Below, one piece after another: positions 51,794 through 60,257 of a DNA stretch of 64,000 bases (its first letter is position 1; the number at the start of each line of letters is the position of its first letter). The notes under the pieces were generated by a model that worked only from the letters and a program-made list of their open reading frames with translations, was not told the DNA's origin and ran no database searches. The stretch comes from Chitinophaga varians (GTDB lineage Bacteria; Bacteroidota; Bacteroidia; Chitinophagales; Chitinophagaceae): NCBI RefSeq assembly GCF_014529945.1, contig NZ_JACVFB010000003.1, forward strand, positions 1,054,001 to 1,118,000, written 5' to 3'. A program made the translations under genes and the position numbers.

Positions 51794-52369
51794 TTACTGA
51801 TTATCTTTTTTCATGTTCCTGAACGGCATACCCATTTCTTTCAGCAGCTCGTAAGCTTCTTCGTTGGTTTTAGCCGTAGTAACGAAAGTGATATCCATAC
51901 CGGACATTTTTGTTACTTTATCGATATCGATCTCAGGGAAGATGATTTGTTCGGTGATACCCATGGTGTAGTTACCGCGACCATCGAAAGCTTTTTCGTT
52001 GATACCTTTGAAGTCACGTACACGAGGCAGGGAAACAGAAACCAGGCGGTCCAGGAAGTCAAACATGTTGGTGCTGCGCAGTGTTACGCGGGCGCCGATA
52101 GGCATGTTTTTTCTCAGTTTAAAGTTTGAGATATCTTTTTTGGACATGGTGGCAACAGCTTTCTGGCCGGAGATACGGGTCATTTCATCTACAGCGATGT
52201 CAACCAGTTTCTTATCACCCACGGCGCCATTGATACCCTGGTTCAGGCAAATTTTTACCAGACGGGGAACCTGCATTACACTTTTGTAGTTGAATTTCTT
52301 CATCAGTGCAGGAGCTACCTCGTCGAAGTATTTTTTCTGCAGTCTTGGAGTATATGTAGTGTTTGCCAT
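51794..52369 (-). CDS. rplE: 50S ribosomal protein L5
   Basis: The 191-residue 5S-binding protein has KICLNQGINGAV, IGARVTLRSTNMFDFLDRLVSVSLPRVRDF and GRGNYTMGITEQIIFPEIDIDKV. Its ATG overlaps the rplX stop by one base, so translation may be coupled. Confidence 0.98.
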   Translation of the reverse strand: MANTTYTPRLQKKYFDEVAPALMKKFNYKSVMQVPRLVKICLNQGINGAVGDKKLVDIAVDEMTRISGQKAVATMSKKDISNFKLRKNMPIGARVTLRSTNMFDFLDRLVSVSLPRVRDFKGINEKAFDGRGNYTMGITEQIIFPEIDIDKVTKMSGMDITFVTTAKTNEEAYELLKEMGMPFRNMKKDNQ

Positions 52370-52710
52370 TATTTAATTACCTCCCCTGATTTTTTAGCGA
52401 TACGAATTAATTTACCGTTTTCCCGCTGTCTGTTTACACGGGTAGGTTTACCTGCTTTGGCATCCCACAGCATCACGTTGGAGATCGCAATCGGAGCTTC
52501 CTGCTTAACGATACCACCTTTGGTGTTCTGCGCAGTAGGCTTGGTATGCTTGGTAATAATGTTAACGCCTTCTACAAGAACACGACCTGCTTCAGGCTGA
52601 ACTTCCAGCACTTTGCGCGCTTTGGTCCTGTCCTTGTCGTCACCGGCAATCACCGCAACCAGGTCGCCTTTCTTAATGTTGAATTTAGGCTTAAATCTAG
52701 TTTTCATCAC
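52369..52710 (-). CDS. rplX: 50S ribosomal protein L24
   Basis: The 113-residue L24 has the KOW motif KKGDLVAVIAGDDKDRTKARKVLEVQPEAGRVLVEGVNIITKH. Two neighbouring ATG codons (MMKTRF) are possible starts. An internal promoter candidate and palindromes fill the 164-base gap to rplN. Confidence 0.95.
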   Translation of the reverse strand: MMKTRFKPKFNIKKGDLVAVIAGDDKDRTKARKVLEVQPEAGRVLVEGVNIITKHTKPTAQNTKGGIVKQEAPIAISNVMLWDAKAGKPTRVNRQRENGKLIRIAKKSGEVIK

Positions 52711-52730
52711 TTTGATTTATTTATAAACGC

Positions 52731-52864
52731 CAAGCGAAACAATTGTTTCGCTTGATTAATGTTTTGTCTCGTTTTGCAAACGGGCTGCAAAGATAAGAAA
52801 TATTTTGACATTTATCCATTTTGCTATTTCAGGGGATAAAACCTAAAATATCAAAATGGATAAA
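52731..52864 (-). promoter_or_regulatory. rplN-rplX spacer: palindrome, -7 box and inverted repeat
   Basis: CAAGCGAAACAA/TTGTTTCGCTTG (52731-52754) is a perfect 24-base palindrome. TATCTTTG on minus (52795-52788) is a possible internal -7 box. TTTATCCATTTTG and CAAAATGGATAAA (about 52812-52864) form a further inverted repeat. The gap is unusually long for this cluster. Confidence 0.45.
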
Positions 52865-52874
52865 TTAACAAATC

Positions 52875-53243
52875 TTATAATACCTCAGGAGCGAGGGAGA
52901 TAATTTTCATATATCCCTTGTCTCTCAGTTCACGGGCAACCGGACCGAAAATACGGGTACCGCGTGGTTCGTCTGAGTTATTCAGCAGTACAACCGCGTT
53001 GTCGTCGAAACGGATATAGGAACCGTCTTTACGGCGTAATTTGTTTTTGGTTCTTACGATTACCGCTTTGGTAACCATACCTTTTTTAGCACCACCGCCA
53101 GGAATCGCGTCCTTTACAGTTACCACAATTTTATCGCCTACTTTAGCGTAGTCCTGACCGGAGTTGCCCAGCACACGGATGCAAAGTACTTCTTTGGCAC
53201 CGCTGTTGTCAGCTACACTCAGTCTTGATTCTTGTTGTATCAT
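52875..53243 (-). CDS. rplN: 50S ribosomal protein L14
   Basis: The 122-residue L14 starts MIQQESRLSVADNSGAKEVLCIRVLG and has GGGAKKGMVTKAVIVRTK and RIFGPVARELRDKGYMKIISLAPEVL. A complete, typical protein. Confidence 0.98.
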   Translation of the reverse strand: MIQQESRLSVADNSGAKEVLCIRVLGNSGQDYAKVGDKIVVTVKDAIPGGGAKKGMVTKAVIVRTKNKLRRKDGSYIRFDDNAVVLLNNSDEPRGTRIFGPVARELRDKGYMKIISLAPEVL

Positions 53244-53314
53244 CGTAATGAGTTTGTTGTTTAATCAGCGGCTGAAGCCGGGTAAGCCGGCAGCAGCTTG
53301 AAACACTTGATAAA

Positions 53315-53575
53315 TTATTTTACTTTTTCGATAATTTCTACCAATCTCCAGCATTTGTTTTTGCTCAGAGGGCGGGTTTCCGCGATTTTCACGGTATCGC
53401 CGATGCTGCACTCGTTTTTATCGTCGTGCGCCATGAACTTGGTAGTTTTTTTAACGAATTTACCATAGATAGGGTGCTTCACTTTACGTTCTACCTTCAC
53501 AGTAATGGTTTTATCCATTTTGTTGCTGGCCACCACACCAATCCTGGTTTTTCTTAATTGTCTTTCGGTCGTCAT
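53315..53575 (-). CDS. rpsQ: 30S ribosomal protein S17
   Basis: The 86-residue OB-fold protein has RKTRIGVVASNKMDKTITVKVERKVKHPIYGKFVKKTTKFMAHDD and CSIGDTVKIAETRPLSKNKCWRLVEIIEKVK. Confidence 0.98.
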   Translation of the reverse strand: MTTERQLRKTRIGVVASNKMDKTITVKVERKVKHPIYGKFVKKTTKFMAHDDKNECSIGDTVKIAETRPLSKNKCWRLVEIIEKVK

Positions 53576-53625
53576 TGTTGAAAGTATTTAATCCTCCGGG
53601 GAGGTAAATTTTGTTATACGAATGC

Positions 53626-53826
53626 TTAGAAGCCCAGTTGTTTTTTACGCAGTTCGGTTTGCATACGGGCGATATCGCGTCTCACAGAGCGGATGCTCAT
53701 GGGATTTTCGATGGGCGTAATTGCATGACCGAATTTCATTTTCTTCAGGCGCAGCTCTTCCGCAGAGATTTTCTCCTGGAGATCCTGAATGCTCAGGCCG
53801 TTCAGATCCAGCTTTTCTTTTGCCAT
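53626..53826 (-). CDS. rpmC: 50S ribosomal protein L29
   Basis: The 66-residue two-helix protein starts MAKEKLDLNGLSIQDLQEKI and ends SIRSVRRDIARMQTELRKKQLGF; it sits at the exit tunnel where signal recognition particle docks. Confidence 0.97.
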   Translation of the reverse strand: MAKEKLDLNGLSIQDLQEKISAEELRLKKMKFGHAITPIENPMSIRSVRRDIARMQTELRKKQLGF

Positions 53827-53892
53827 TTGTATTTTATTTGGTCCGTTTACCGCTCACGCTGTAAACGGGGTATATTAGTGATTGATAAGTAA

Positions 53893-54312
53893 TTAAGCAA
53901 CGTAGTCGCGGCTGGTTACAAATTTTACTTTGATGGGCAGTTTCTGTGCTGCGAGTTCCATCGCTTCTTTCGCTACCTGTAAGGGAACGCCGTCTGCTTC
54001 AAATAAAATTCTGCCTGGTTTTACTACTGCTGCCCAATGGTCCGGAGCACCTTTACCTTTACCCATCCTCACTTCCAGAGGTTTGGCAGTGATAGGTTTG
54101 TCAGGGAATATGCGGATCCATACGTTACCTTCACGTTTCATGTGTCTGGTGAGGGCTACACGGGCAGCTTCGATCTGCCGGTCAGTGATCCACTTAGGTT
54201 CTAATGCTTTAAGACCGAATGTACCAAAGGAGAGGGTAGCGCCTCTTTTAGCGTTCCCTTTGATGCGGCCTTTGTGCATCTTCCTATGTTTCACTCTTTT
54301 TGGCTGTAACAT
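53893..54312 (-). CDS. rplP: 50S ribosomal protein L16
   Basis: The 139-residue L16 starts MLQPKRVKHRKMHKGRIKGNAKRG and has ITDRQIEAARVALTRHMKREGNVWIRIFPDKPITAKPLEVRMGKGKGAP, the conserved centre near the A-site tRNA. Confidence 0.98.
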   Translation of the reverse strand: MLQPKRVKHRKMHKGRIKGNAKRGATLSFGTFGLKALEPKWITDRQIEAARVALTRHMKREGNVWIRIFPDKPITAKPLEVRMGKGKGAPDHWAAVVKPGRILFEADGVPLQVAKEAMELAAQKLPIKVKFVTSRDYVA

Positions 54313-54367
54313 CGTCTGTATTGTTAATGTTAATAGTAATTGTTAATGTTTGCTATGCCTGCAGGGA

Positions 54368-55156
54368 TTATCTGCGGCCACCGCCACGGTTTTCACCGCC
54401 TCTTCTGTCACCACCGCGATGATCTCTTCTTTCGCCGTGTTCTCTTCTTTCTCCACCGTGTTCACGTCCACCACCGCGGTTATCGCCTTCTTTGCCAGTC
54501 AGCACGTTCGGGTTCAGATCGCGTTTACCCAGTACTTCACCTTTACAGATCCATACTTTGATACCGATTTTACCGTATACAGTCAGTGCGAACAGGGAAG
54601 CGTAGTCGATATCCATGCGATAAGTATGCAGGGGTACACGACCTTGTTTCACTTCTTCCGCACGGGCGATTTCAGCACCACCCAGACGGCCGCTTACTTT
54701 AATTTTGATACCTTCTGCTCCCATTCTCAGTGCAGTAGCGATCGCCATTTTGATAGCACGTTTGTAGTTGATACGGCTTTCAATTTGTTTAGCGATGGTT
54801 TCAGCAACGATGTTAGCATCCATTTCAGGACGACGGATTTCGAGAATATTGATCTGTACGTCTTCTTTACCAGTCAGTTTCTTCAGTTCTTCTTTGATAC
54901 GATCAACTTCGTTACCACCTTTACCGATAATGATACCTGGTTTGGAAGTATGCACAGTGACGATCAACTTACCTAAAGTTCTTTCAATCACAACTCTGGA
55001 GATGCCACCTTTATTGATACGGGCATTCAGATAAGTTCTGATCTTGTTATCTTCGATCAGTTTGGTAGCAAAATCTTTTTTGCTGCCATACCAATTAGAG
55101 TCCCATCCTCTGATGATACCTAACCTGTTACCAATAGGATTTGTTTTCTGACCCAT
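54368..55156 (-). CDS. rpsC: 30S ribosomal protein S3 with RG-rich tail
   Basis: The 262-residue S3 has MGQKTNPIGNRLGIIRGWDSNWYG, the KH domain (TVHTSKPGIIIGKGGNEVDRIKEEL) and the C-domain ADYRKAI-type segment EIARAEEVKQGRVPLHTYRMDIDYA. It continues about 30 residues beyond the E. coli end (233) with repeats of Arg, Gly, Glu and His (such as GGDRRGGENRGGGRR), an RGG-like RNA-binding tail. Confidence 0.97.
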   Translation of the reverse strand: MGQKTNPIGNRLGIIRGWDSNWYGSKKDFATKLIEDNKIRTYLNARINKGGISRVVIERTLGKLIVTVHTSKPGIIIGKGGNEVDRIKEELKKLTGKEDVQINILEIRRPEMDANIVAETIAKQIESRINYKRAIKMAIATALRMGAEGIKIKVSGRLGGAEIARAEEVKQGRVPLHTYRMDIDYASLFALTVYGKIGIKVWICKGEVLGKRDLNPNVLTGKEGDNRGGGREHGGERREHGERRDHRGGDRRGGENRGGGRR

Positions 55157-55217
55157 GTTTCGGTTATTTGTCTATTAGTTTAATAGTTTTAATTTATATC
55201 TCTTTGGTATGAAACGC

Positions 55218-55568
55218 TTACTGTGCATTTTTACCATCCACTACAATCGTAACGTGGTTACTTCTCTTGCGGATACGGTAACCTCTACCTTGCGGAGCGG
55301 GGCGCATTCTTTTCAGGGTGCGGCCACCGTCAACGAAGATGGTTTTAACGATCAGGTTGGCATCTTCTACCCGAGCACCTTCATTCTTCACTTTCCAGTT
55401 TGCGATAGCGGATACCAGCAGTTTTTCCAACGGAACGCTGGGGTGCTTTGGATGGAATTTCAAAATATTCAAAGCCTTTTCCACATCCAGACCACGGATT
55501 AAGTCTGCCAGCAAACGCATTTTGCGGGTAGATGTGGGATTATTATTCAGCTTAGCTACTGCTTCCAT
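55218..55568 (-). CDS. rplV: 50S ribosomal protein L22
   Basis: The 116-residue L22 has KMRLLADLIRGLDVEKALNIL and the tunnel beta-hairpin with RTLKRMRPAPQGRGYRIRKRSNHVTIVV at the C-terminus, the usual site of macrolide-resistance changes. Confidence 0.97.
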   Translation of the reverse strand: MEAVAKLNNNPTSTRKMRLLADLIRGLDVEKALNILKFHPKHPSVPLEKLLVSAIANWKVKNEGARVEDANLIVKTIFVDGGRTLKRMRPAPQGRGYRIRKRSNHVTIVVDGKNAQ

Positions 55569-55659
55569 TGTTATTAATTTCTTTTATTATTTAATGTCTG
55601 ACGTCTGGAGTTTGAGATTGGGCTTGAACCTTCTCAAACCTCAAACCTCAGACTATAAT

Positions 55660-55926
55660 TTACATTTTCTTGTTAGCGTGTCCTCTGAAGTTACGTGTAG
55701 GTGCAAATTCGCCCAGTTTGTGGCCTACCATAAATTCCGTTACATAAACAGGAATGAATTTGTTGCCATTGTGAACAGCGAAAGTGTGACCAACGAAATC
55801 AGGCGTAATAGTAGAACGGCGGCTCCAGGTTTTGATAACTGTGCGCTTGGTGCCAGCGTTCATTTTTTCAACTTTAGTTTCTAATTTCTGGTCTACGTAA
55901 GGACCTTTTCTTATGGAACGAGCCAT
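55660..55926 (-). CDS. rpsS: 30S ribosomal protein S19
   Basis: The 88-residue S19 starts MARSIRKGPYVDQKLETKVEKMNAG and has VIKTWSRRSTITPDFVGHTFAVHNGNKFIPVYVTEFMVGHKLGEFAPTRNFRGH, fully typical. Confidence 0.98.
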   Translation of the reverse strand: MARSIRKGPYVDQKLETKVEKMNAGTKRTVIKTWSRRSTITPDFVGHTFAVHNGNKFIPVYVTEFMVGHKLGEFAPTRNFRGHANKKM

Positions 55927-55989
55927 GTCTTCTTATTTATGATTTTTCAAATTTGGGTCCCGGGTTAGCAGGACCCGAATTCCGAAATA

Positions 55990-56823
55990 TTATAATTTTT
56001 TACCGTTTTTCCTGCTGATGATCAGTTTATCAGAGCTCTTATGCGGTTTTCTGGTTTTCAGACCTTTCGCATATTTGCCTGTTCTGGATCTAGGATGGCC
56101 GCCGGAAGATTTACCTTCACCACCACCCATCGGGTGATCTACAGGGTTCATGGCTACACCACGGTTGCGGGGACGGATACCTCTCCAACGGTTAGCACCT
56201 GCTTTACCGATAGATTGCAGGGCGTGGTCGGAGTTGGAAACAGTACCTACAGTTGCTTTACAGGTGTTCAGCACTTTGCGCAGTTCACCGGAAGGCATTT
56301 TCAGTACGGCGTATCTTTCTTCCTTGTTCGACAGCTGAGCGTAGGCACCGGCGCTTCTTGCGATAGCACCACCTTTACCAGGCTGCAGTTCGATATTGTG
56401 TACCACAGTACCCAGCGGCATATTTTTCAGCGGCAGGGCGTTACCTACTTCAGGAGCAACATTCTCACCGCTAACAACGGTGCTGCCAACCTGGAGGCCT
56501 TGTGGAGCGATGATATAACGTTTTTCACCGTCTGCATAGCTGATCAGAGCGATGAATGCGCTACGGTTAGGATCGTATTCGATAGTCTTAACAGTAGCAG
56601 GAATATCAGTTTTTTCACGTTTAAAGTCTACCACACGGTAAGCTTTTTTGTGACCGCCACCGATGTAGCGCATAGACATCCTACCCTGAGCGTTTCTACC
56701 GCCGCTTCTTTTAGCGGGCTCGAGCAGGCTTTTTTCGGGGGTATCCGTAGTCAGCTCAGCATAAGCGTTGCCTATTTTCCAGCGGGTACCGGCCGTCATT
56801 GGTTTGAACTTCTTCAGTGCCAT
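55990..56823 (-). CDS. rplB: 50S ribosomal protein L2
   Basis: The 277-residue L2 has LKKFKPMTAGTRWKIG, GRMSMRYIGGGHKKAYR and the peptidyl-transferase loop RNRGVAMNPVDHPMGGGEGKSSGGHPRSRTGKYAKG, with the conserved His in VDHPMGGG. Confidence 0.98.
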   Translation of the reverse strand: MALKKFKPMTAGTRWKIGNAYAELTTDTPEKSLLEPAKRSGGRNAQGRMSMRYIGGGHKKAYRVVDFKREKTDIPATVKTIEYDPNRSAFIALISYADGEKRYIIAPQGLQVGSTVVSGENVAPEVGNALPLKNMPLGTVVHNIELQPGKGGAIARSAGAYAQLSNKEERYAVLKMPSGELRKVLNTCKATVGTVSNSDHALQSIGKAGANRWRGIRPRNRGVAMNPVDHPMGGGEGKSSGGHPRSRTGKYAKGLKTRKPHKSSDKLIISRKNGKKL

Positions 56824-56911
56824 TACTTCCTAAAAAGTTAAATGTTATTGATAATTATAAATCGTGATCTGTATATACATCCACATCCCGGCTGTTCAGG
56901 CCGGAACGGCA

Positions 56912-57211
56912 CTACATGTTAGCATACAGATCTATAGTTTCACCAGATGCGAGGGTGATGATCGCCTTTTTGAAAGACGGTTTTTTACCTGCAATGAAAC
57001 CGGCTTTAGTAAAGCGGAATTTAGCTTTACCCGGCATTACGGCAGTATTCACATCCTGTACGGTTACACCGTAGAACTCTTCCACTGCTTTTTTGATCTC
57101 CAGTTTGTTGGCTTTTTTGTCAACAATGAAGTAGTAGCGGTTGAATTTTTCGGTGGCTTTGTTCACCTTTTCGGTTACTACCGGTTTGATTAAAACGTCT
57201 GAAAGTTTCAT
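56912..57211 (-). CDS. rplW: 50S ribosomal protein L23
   Basis: The 99-residue L23 has DVLIKPVVTEKVNKATEKFNRYYFIVDKKANKLEIKKAVEEFYGVTV and a basic loop; it binds trigger factor and SRP at the tunnel exit. Confidence 0.96.
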   Translation of the reverse strand: MKLSDVLIKPVVTEKVNKATEKFNRYYFIVDKKANKLEIKKAVEEFYGVTVQDVNTAVMPGKAKFRFTKAGFIAGKKPSFKKAIITLASGETIDLYANM

Positions 57212-57278
57212 CTTTTATAGCTTATAGCTTTTAAGCTGTGAGCTTTGTAGCTTTGTTATTGAATTGGTTTACAACACC

Positions 57279-57917
57279 TTATGCTTCTGCTGGCTCTTCA
57301 GTGAAGATTTTAGCAGCGCTTTCTGTGAACACGAGGTAGTTGCTGTTCATGATATCATAAGTATTGATATCGCTCAGCATTGCTCCGTCTACAGTAGGGA
57401 TGTTTCTTAAAGACAGATAAACGCTATCGTTGTATTCTGGTGTGATGAACATAGTCTTCTTACCGTCTACATTGATGTTCAGGTTCTTTAAGATACCAAC
57501 GAATTGTTTGGTTTTAGGAGCCTGCAGCGCCAGATCTTCAACGATGATGATGCTGTTTTCCTTAGCTTTTACTGACAGGGCGGAGATCTTAGCGAGATCT
57601 TTCACTTTTCTGTTCAGTTTGATACCCCAACCATGAGGTTTGGGACCGAAGATGGTACCACCACCTTTATACAGTGGGTTACGGATGTTACCTTTACGGG
57701 CGCCACCAGTACCTTTTTGTTTGTGCAGTTTGCGGGAAGCACCTTTTACTTCAGCTCTGGTTTTTACCTTGTGGGTACCCTGACGCTGAGCAGCGAGGTA
57801 TTGTTTAACAGCCAGGTAGATCACGTGGTTGTTAGGCTCCACACCAAAGATCTCCTCAGGAAGTTCGATGGATCTTCCGGTTTTCTTACCTTCTATATTT
57901 AAAATATCGAGTTGCAT
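57279..57917 (-). CDS. rplD: 50S ribosomal protein L4
   Basis: The 212-residue L4 carries the tunnel loop QGTHKVKTRAEVKGASRKLHKQKGTGGARKGNIRNPLYKGGGTIFGPKP. L4 represses the S10 operon in E. coli; whether it does so here cannot be told. Confidence 0.97.
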   Translation of the reverse strand: MQLDILNIEGKKTGRSIELPEEIFGVEPNNHVIYLAVKQYLAAQRQGTHKVKTRAEVKGASRKLHKQKGTGGARKGNIRNPLYKGGGTIFGPKPHGWGIKLNRKVKDLAKISALSVKAKENSIIIVEDLALQAPKTKQFVGILKNLNINVDGKKTMFITPEYNDSVYLSLRNIPTVDGAMLSDINTYDIMNSNYLVFTESAAKIFTEEPAEA

Positions 57918-57918
57918 G

Positions 57919-58536
57919 TTACTTCTGGATTAAAACGATTGAACCATTGTGGCCGGGAACGGAACCACTTACCAGGATATAATTCTTTTCAGGGAATATT
58001 TTCAGGATCTTCAGACCTTTCACTTTCACTCTTTCGTTACCTGTCTGGCCGGCCATACGCATGCCCTTGAAAACGCGGGAAGGATAGGAGGAACCGCCTA
58101 CAGAACCAGGAGCCCTGCTTCTGTCGTGCTGGCCGTGGGTGGCTTCACCCACACCGCTAAATCCGTGGCGTTTAACAACACCCTGGAAGCCTTTACCTTT
58201 GGAAGTGCCTACAACGTCAACAGATTCACCTTCAGCGAAGATTTCGCAGGTGATAGATTCACCAAGGGCTTTCTGTACGTCCGGATTGCGGAATTCTTTA
58301 ACAAAACGTTTGGGAGAGGTGCTTGCTTTCGCGAAGTGATTGAGCTCAGCTTTTGTAGTGTGTTTTTCTTTCTTCTCACCGAAAGAAACCTGAATTGCAT
58401 TGTAACCGTCTGATTCCAGGCTTTTTACCTGTGTTACAACGTTGGGACCTGCTTCGATAATGGTGCAAGCAGTTTGCTTACCATTGGACTCGAAGATACT
58501 GGTCATACCAATCTTTTTACCAATAATACCTTTCAT
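57919..58536 (-). CDS. rplC: 50S ribosomal protein L3
   Basis: The 205-residue L3 begins MKGIIGKKIGMTSIFESNGK and has GTSKGKGFQGVVKRHGFSGVGEATHGQHDRSRAPGSVGGSSYPSRVFKGMRMAGQ, the loop that reaches the peptidyl-transferase centre. Its stop lies one base before the rplD start codon. Confidence 0.97.
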   Translation of the reverse strand: MKGIIGKKIGMTSIFESNGKQTACTIIEAGPNVVTQVKSLESDGYNAIQVSFGEKKEKHTTKAELNHFAKASTSPKRFVKEFRNPDVQKALGESITCEIFAEGESVDVVGTSKGKGFQGVVKRHGFSGVGEATHGQHDRSRAPGSVGGSSYPSRVFKGMRMAGQTGNERVKVKGLKILKIFPEKNYILVSGSVPGHNGSIVLIQK

Positions 58537-58730
58537 TTTATATATGATTTTACCCAGCGCCTGGGGGATTTCCAGCTATCCCCAGGATGGGCGGTTAAAT
58601 ACATTTATTGGGCGGCCGCCCAGAAGGCGCGACCTATGTGTTATGTGTTAAAATTGTTATTGGTTGAAAATCAACCAATAACCATAAAATCAGTAAAAGG
58701 CGGGCCTTTTGCCCAGCCTTGCTGTTGTCC

Positions 58731-59042
58731 TTATGCTTTAATTTCAACTTCTACCCCAGAAGGTAAATCCAGCTTACTCAGCGCATCCACCGTCCTGGAA
58801 GAGGAGGTATAGATGTCCAGTAAACGTTTGTGAGTACACAACTGGAACTGCTCGCGCGCTTTCTTATTTACGTGCGGAGAACGCAGTACCGTAAAAATTT
58901 TCTTCTCTGTAGGTAAAGGAATTGGACCTGTTACCACGGCGCCCGTGTTACGCACGGTTTTAACGATCTTCTCAGCAGACTTGTCTACCAGGTTATGATC
59001 GTAGGACTTCAGCTTGATTCTTATTCTCTGAGACATATGCAA
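58731..59042 (-). CDS. rpsJ: 30S ribosomal protein S10
   Basis: The 103-residue S10 has MSQRIRIKLKSYDHNLVDKSAEKIVKTVRNTGAVVTGPIPLPTEKKIFTVLRSPHVNKKAREQF and so on. It is the first gene of the cluster. A 194-base gap with a GC-rich palindrome separates it from rplC. Confidence 0.98.
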   Translation of the reverse strand: MHMSQRIRIKLKSYDHNLVDKSAEKIVKTVRNTGAVVTGPIPLPTEKKIFTVLRSPHVNKKAREQFQLCTHKRLLDIYTSSSRTVDALSKLDLPSGVEVEIKA

Positions 59043-59082
59043 TGAACTTCTTCGTGTTTTTTCCCTTTACAATTTGGGAGGG

Positions 59083-59114
59083 CAAAGGTAACCCGGTTTT
59101 TTTGAATTGGCAAA
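59083..59114 (-). promoter_or_regulatory. Main promoter of the S10 cluster
   Basis: On the minus strand TTTG (59114-59111), a 20-base spacer and TACCTTTG (59090-59083) fit the Bacteroidota consensus exactly. Start of transcription would be near 59078, leaving a 35-base leader before rpsJ. Confidence 0.8.
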
Positions 59115-59700
59115 TAAATCTCAGGAAAAAAATAAAAAGATACCCGGCAGAAGTTTGCCATGGTCACGGGAAAGCGGGGTATGGGGTACGGATTTTATGC
59201 GATTAGGCCTCCGAAAACATTCATTTTGTGCGTATTAAGTCTTACGCTTAGTTGACATGCTGATTTTGACAAATATAGGAAAACAAAAATCAAAACAAAA
59301 AATTTTTCAGCAAGCCTCCGGAGAAAAACACGATTTTTTACCCCAGCTGCTTCCGGAGGCAGTAAAACCACACTCCGGCTCCGGACGCTTCCCTGTTTAC
59401 ACCCTCTTCCCTGTTGGCAACCTCCGGCAAAAAGGCCCCCTCCTCCCCCTTTTTACAGATAACCGGGAGATAGCGCGCTATACCCGTATACTGAGCTCAT
59501 ATGCCAGCATTCGGGGAAATACCGCTGTGACCAGCCTGGACAGCTGCTCTGCCAGCACTCAGGCCATAGAAATGTCGGGAAACGATATGCCTTCAGTACA
59601 ACCAGGAAGAAGGACCTGGTTAAAAAAGGAAGGATGCCATACTATTATAGGTAACAATCGAAACATAGGAACAACTCAAACAATCGTAACACTTCAAAAT
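59115..59700. other. Gap between rpsJ and the micro-gene array
   Basis: Roughly 590 bases without a convincing gene. It has a partial copy of the TTCATTTTGT site near 59219 and an inverted repeat GCCTCCGGAG..CTTCCGGAGGC near 59313-59360. A plus-strand open frame at 59257-59754 has no recognisable domain and unusual composition; I do not call it a gene. Confidence 0.5.
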
Positions 59701-59745
59701 GAAACCGCTCCATTTTGTGCCAAAGGCAGCAAAACGAAGCGGTCC
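59701..59745 (-). terminator. Terminator of micro-gene 0
   Basis: Stem ACCGCT.TTTTGC / GCACAAAA.AGCGGT on the minus strand followed by TTTCATTTTG, downstream of the 59786 micro-gene. Confidence 0.6.
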
Positions 59746-59785
59746 CTGAATTAGTTAAAGCAGATACGGTGCATCCGGCCACCTC

Positions 59786-59872
59786 TTACAGAGGTAAACC
59801 GCCACCGATACCGCCCAGTAATGATTTTACTAATCCTAAGATCAGTGCGAGCAATTGGTTCAGCAAATCCAT
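59786..59872 (-). CDS. Micro-gene 0: 28-residue amphipathic peptide
   Basis: ATG at 59872 to TAA at 59788-59786. The product starts MDLLNQLLALILGL, continues VKSLLGGIGGG and ends LPL. The first 20 residues form a hydrophobic, probably amphipathic helix ending in Gly-Gly, very like the 22-residue peptides at 60258 and 60451 (LLNQLL and SLLGG shared), with a short Gly-rich tail. The conserved leader stem-loop lies 23 bases upstream and two copies of the TTCATTTTGTTCATT site lie 113-155 bases upstream. Family unrecognised. Confidence 0.75.
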   Translation of the reverse strand: MDLLNQLLALILGLVKSLLGGIGGGLPL

Positions 59873-59894
59873 AGTTTTAGGTTTTCATTGTTAT

Positions 59895-59931
59895 GCCTAC
59901 TCTATTGACTGGTTTTCGGCAATCCCAGTTG
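59895..59931 (-). promoter_or_regulatory. Leader stem-loop of micro-gene 0
   Basis: Minus-strand ACTGG and CCAGT pair around a loop GATTGCCGAAAA, followed by AGAGTAGGC. The stem differs from the ATTGG/CCAAT of other copies by a compensating pair, which supports an RNA structure. Confidence 0.7.
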
Positions 59932-59984
59932 GTAATGTTAACATCCGGTGCCGAATTTAAAAGCTCTTCCGCAATTAGCCTGAG

Positions 59985-60027
59985 CTCATTTTGTTCATTT
60001 TCAGCACTTTTGATCATTTTGTTCATT
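59985..60027 (-). promoter_or_regulatory. Two TTCATTTTGTTCATT-type sites upstream of micro-gene 0
   Basis: Copies at 59985-59999 and 60014-60027; a direct repeat of TTCAT separated by four bases. The same sequence recurs at 60637-60651, 61110-61124 and 62801-62815, each 113-145 bases before a micro-gene ATG, a position suited to an activator or repressor. Confidence 0.5.
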
Positions 60028-60162
60028 CCTTTATACTGGCTGCATAGCAGGTTATTTCCCCCTTCTCTGTCAAGGAGAAAAACACCTGAAACGACGCTGC
60101 CTTCACTAAAAATTCACCCTATAGCGAGCAGTGGAATCATCGTGCGGATAGCAGGTAGCCAT

Positions 60163-60194
60163 AAAAAAAAACTCCGGGAACAGGTCCCGGAGCT
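60163..60194 (-). terminator. Terminator of micro-genes 2 and 1
   Basis: CTCCGGGA..TCCCGGAG on the minus strand followed by nine T. No terminator lies between micro-genes 2 and 1, so both are probably on one RNA. Confidence 0.85.
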
Positions 60195-60204
60195 AAATGC
60201 GTTG

Positions 60205-60243
60205 CAAGGGAAATCAGACGCTAAGGATAGGACAATTCCCTTA
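60205..60243 (-). ncRNA. 3' stem-loop of micro-gene 1
   Basis: AAGGGAAT pairs with ATTTCCCTT around a conserved loop including TATCCTTAGCG. The same structure with GAGGGAAC/..CCCTC follows micro-gene 2 (60399-60436): the outer A-T pair becomes G-C, a compensating change. Confidence 0.6.
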
Positions 60244-60257
60244 CGGGAGGTCAATTA

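Noticed and set aside
59257..59754. Plus-strand frame of 165 residues
   Set aside because: No domain, no promoter, low-complexity start, unusual composition, and it overlaps the terminator of micro-gene 0.
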